Positions 61,713 to 64,000 of a DNA stretch of 64,000 nt are shown one piece after another. Below the pieces are notes generated by a model. That model made no database searches and was not told the DNA's origin. It was given only the letters and a program-made list of their open reading frames with translations. The stretch's first letter is position 1. Every line of letters starts with the position of its first letter. This DNA comes from Burkholderiales bacterium (GTDB lineage Bacteria > Pseudomonadota > Gammaproteobacteria > Burkholderiales > Casimicrobiaceae): contig JADYZP010000044.1 in assembly GCA_020853025.1 (NCBI GenBank), forward strand, positions 88,809-152,808, given 5' to 3'. Both the position numbers and the translations under genes were made by a program.

Positions 61713-64000
61713 CACGATTCCGGACGGCTATTCCGGAACCGTCTACACCTGCTCCATGCATCCTGAAATACGCAGCACCGAGAAAGGGCGCTGCCCGAAA
61801 TGCGGCATGAACCTCGTGCCGGAGGGCGATATCGCGAAAAGCGGCGCGCACGCCGACACCCATGATGGTCACGCGCATTCCGGTCACCATCATGCTCAAG
61901 GCGCTGCGGCCAAGACGGTGAAGGGCGGCCAGTACGATACGGTGCCTGCAGAGTTCACGGGCACGGTCTATACGTGTCCGATGCACGCCGAGGTGCGCCA
62001 TCCCGGGCCGGGATCCTGCCCGATCTGCGGCATGGGGCTGGAACCGGAAACCGTGAGCCTCGACGATGACGGCCCGAACCCCGAGCTCGTGGATTTCACC
62101 CGGCGGTTGTGGGTGGGTGCGGTGCTGACGATTCCAATAATGGTTCTGGCGATGAGTCCACACGTCGGAGTCACCTATTTCATGGAATCGTTGGGAGAGC
62201 GTACTTCCCTCTGGATCGAATTAGTTTTTGCGACCCCGGTTGTATTCTGGTCCGGCTGGCCGTTCTTCGTGCGCGGCTACAAGTCGTTCCGCACGGTGAA
62301 CCTCAACATGTTCAGCCTGATCTCGATGGGGGTCGCCGCGGCGTATCTTTTCAGCATCGTGGCCGTGATCGCACCGGGATTATTCCCCGAAGGCTTCCGC
62401 GACGAGAACGGCAACGTCGGCGTCTATTTTGAAGCGGCCGCCGTGATCGTGGTCCTGATCCTGGTGGGGCAAGTGATGGAACTGCGAGCGCGCGAAGGTA
62501 CCGGCAAGGCGATCCGCGCGCTGCTCGATATGGCGGCCAAGACCGCGCTCGTCATACGGCCCGACGGCACCGAAGAAGAAATCGACCTCGAGCAGGTGCG
62601 GCTTGGCGATCACCTGCGAGTGCGCCCCGGCGACAAGGTGCCGGTGGATGGCGTGGTTGTCGAAGGCCGCTCATTCGTCGATGAATCGATGCTCTCGGGC
62701 GAACCCATGCCGGTCGAAAAGGTCGCCGGAGAGCCCGTCACCGGGGCCACGATCAACGGCACCGGCAGCCTGGTGATCGAGGCGACACGGATCGGCGCCG
62801 ATACCGTGCTCAGCCAGATCGTGCAGATGGTGGCGAACGCGCAGCGCAGCCGCGCCCCCATCCAGAAATACGCTGACAAGGTGGCGGGGATCTTCGTGCC
62901 CGCCGTCATCGCCATCGCGATCCTGTCGTTCATCTCCTGGGCGATCTGGGGGCCCGAACCTGCGCTGGCCTATGGCCTCGTCTCCGCCGTGGCCGTGCTG
63001 ATCATCGCCTGTCCCTGCGCACTTGGGCTCGCCACGCCGATTTCGATCATGACCGCCACCGGCGCCGGAGCGCAAATGGGGGTGTTGATCAAGAATGCCG
63101 AAGCGTTGGAGCGATTCGAGAAGATCGACATCCTCATCGTGGACAAGACCGGCACGTTGACCGAAGGCAAACCCAAGCTGGTCGCGGTTTTGCCGGAGAA
63201 GGGCCATGACGAAGCCGAGGTGCTGCGGCTTGCCGCGTCGCTGGAGCGGGGATCGGAACACCCGCTGGCCGAGGCCATCGTGCGCGGAGCCGAAGAGCGC
63301 GGCGTCGAGTTTGCCAAGGCCGAGGATTTCGAGGCCGTGACCGGCAAGGGCGTCAAGGGCCGGGTCGACGGCAAGTCCGTGGCCCTCGGCAATGCGGCTC
63401 TGCTCCATGACCTGGGGCTCGACAGTGGCGCGCTGGTGGACGCCGCCAACGTGCGCCGCGACCAGGGCGAGACGGTGATGTTCATCGTGCTCGACGGCGC
63501 CATTGCCGGGCTGGTCAGCGTGGCGGACCCGATCAAGCAGACCACGCCGGCCGCGCTCGAGGCATTACATGAACAAGGCTTCCGGATCATCATGGCGACG
63601 GGCGACAACGAACGCACCGCGCAGGCGGTAGCGAGCCGGCTGGGCATCGACGAGATCCGCGCCGACGTGCTGCCCGAAGACAAGGCCCGGATCATCAAGG
63701 AGTTGCAGCACCAGGGTAAGAAGGTCGCGATGGCCGGCGACGGGGTCAATGACGCGCCAGCGCTGGCACAGGCCGATGTCGGCATCGCCATGGGCACCGG
63801 GGCCGACGTGGCGATCGAAAGCGCCGGGTTTACCTTGGTCAAGGGTAATCTCGACGGCATCGTCAGGGCCCGCAAACTGTCGCATGCGACCATGCGCAAC
63901 ATCCGCCAGAACCTGTTCTTCGCGATGATCTACAACGCCGCGGGGGTCCCGATCGCCGCAGGCGTGCTTTATCCATTCCTCGGCATCCTGATCGGCCCGA
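61699..64000 (+). CDS. copA: copper-translocating P-type ATPase (CopA-like), 3' end outside window
   Basis: An open frame from ATG 61699 to the window edge, 767 complete codons. Two HMBD-type metal-binding segments lead it, YTCSMHPEI...CPKCGM and YTCPMHAEV...CPICGM, with a His-rich linker ([14 protein letters not shown]); no HMA domain is seen. Then CPC (Cys438-Pro-Cys440) in the ion path, phosphorylation Asp482 in [11 protein letters not shown], and [16 protein letters not shown] (about 680). It exports Cu(I). GGAGG lies only two bases before the ATG. Codon and sequence style resemble alphaproteobacterial copies; it overlaps the truncated YVTN gene, so it likely arrived laterally. Confidence 0.93.
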   Translation, partial: MESFDTIPDGYSGTVYTCSMHPEIRSTEKGRCPKCGMNLVPEGDIAKSGAHADTHDGHAHSGHHHAQGAAAKTVKGGQYDTVPAEFTGTVYTCPMHAEVRHPGPGSCPICGMGLEPETVSLDDDGPNPELVDFTRRLWVGAVLTIPIMVLAMSPHVGVTYFMESLGERTSLWIELVFATPVVFWSGWPFFVRGYKSFRTVNLNMFSLISMGVAAAYLFSIVAVIAPGLFPEGFRDENGNVGVYFEAAAVIVVLILVGQVMELRAREGTGKAIRALLDMAAKTALVIRPDGTEEEIDLEQVRLGDHLRVRPGDKVPVDGVVVEGRSFVDESMLSGEPMPVEKVAGEPVTGATINGTGSLVIEATRIGADTVLSQIVQMVANAQRSRAPIQKYADKVAGIFVPAVIAIAILSFISWAIWGPEPALAYGLVSAVAVLIIACPCALGLATPISIMTATGAGAQMGVLIKNAEALERFEKIDILIVDKTGTLTEGKPKLVAVLPEKGHDEAEVLRLAASLERGSEHPLAEAIVRGAEERGVEFAKAEDFEAVTGKGVKGRVDGKSVALGNAALLHDLGLDSGALVDAANVRRDQGETVMFIVLDGAIAGLVSVADPIKQTTPAALEALHEQGFRIIMATGDNERTAQAVASRLGIDEIRADVLPEDKARIIKELQHQGKKVAMAGDGVNDAPALAQADVGIAMGTGADVAIESAGFTLVKGNLDGIVRARKLSHATMRNIRQNLFFAMIYNAAGVPIAAGVLYPFLGILIGP

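Overview
The window is GC-rich, gene-dense chromosomal DNA with no rRNA, tRNA or CRISPR that I can see. Gene content (1296-residue PurL, homogentisate dioxygenase next to a DUF2783 gene, a KorCAB-type 2-oxoacid:ferredoxin oxidoreductase, SenABC genes, CusCBA) points to a betaproteobacterium, probably near Burkholderiales or Rhodocyclales. No phylogeny was run. The last 2.3 kb (a copper ATPase) looks alphaproteobacterial in style and probably arrived by recombination.

Layout. 1-1543: minus-strand pair, class III CoA-transferase and MaoC-like dehydratase. 1702-3811: small membrane protein and a two-RCK potassium channel. 3974-10427: an atypical biotin-carboxylase operon (M29/NicX-fold enzyme, degenerate BCCP, biotin carboxylase, intact BCCP, odd carboxyltransferase, exported protein). 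10514-15649: aromatic catabolism (MBL-fold protein, FAD monooxygenase, DUF2783, HmgA, enoyl-CoA hydratase). 15681-26794: two lipoproteins, IclR regulator and divergent MFS transporter, LemA/DUF2207, a secreted hydrolase, a ClpX-like ATPase and a large unknown protein. 26965-31431: egtD, selD/senC, senB and senA, together a selenoneine locus. 31693-36562: KorC-, KorA- and KorB-like subunits with a heptanucleotide tandem repeat before the last gene. 36736-45160: AsmA-like protein and a CusCBA efflux operon. 45170-57053: housekeeping genes (YedK, EcsC-like, CopD-like, MobB, OMP, MoaD, MoaE, CrcB, Qor, Nnr, PurL, PaaY). 57220-58381: DsrE-like gene and a broken PRPP-synthetase-like gene. 58601-64000: copper island with CusRS-like two-component system, CusF-like protein, a truncated YVTN gene and a CopA-type ATPase running off the end.

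The best candidate for an undescribed system is 3974-10427. The order NicX-fold enzyme / pseudo-BCCP / BC / BCCP / CT / exported protein is tightly packed, with ATGA overlaps at two junctions. One carrier has Arg where biotin-Lys should be. The carboxyltransferase has Asn in place of the metal-binding Asp and Ser in place of the carboxylated Lys, so substrate and chemistry are probably not those of pyruvate carboxylase. Secondary points are the twin ATTAC-N6-GTAAT operators of the copper regulon, placed symmetrically about 68 bp from the two start codons they flank, and the ClpX paralogue without zinc finger, GYVG pore loop or IGF motif.
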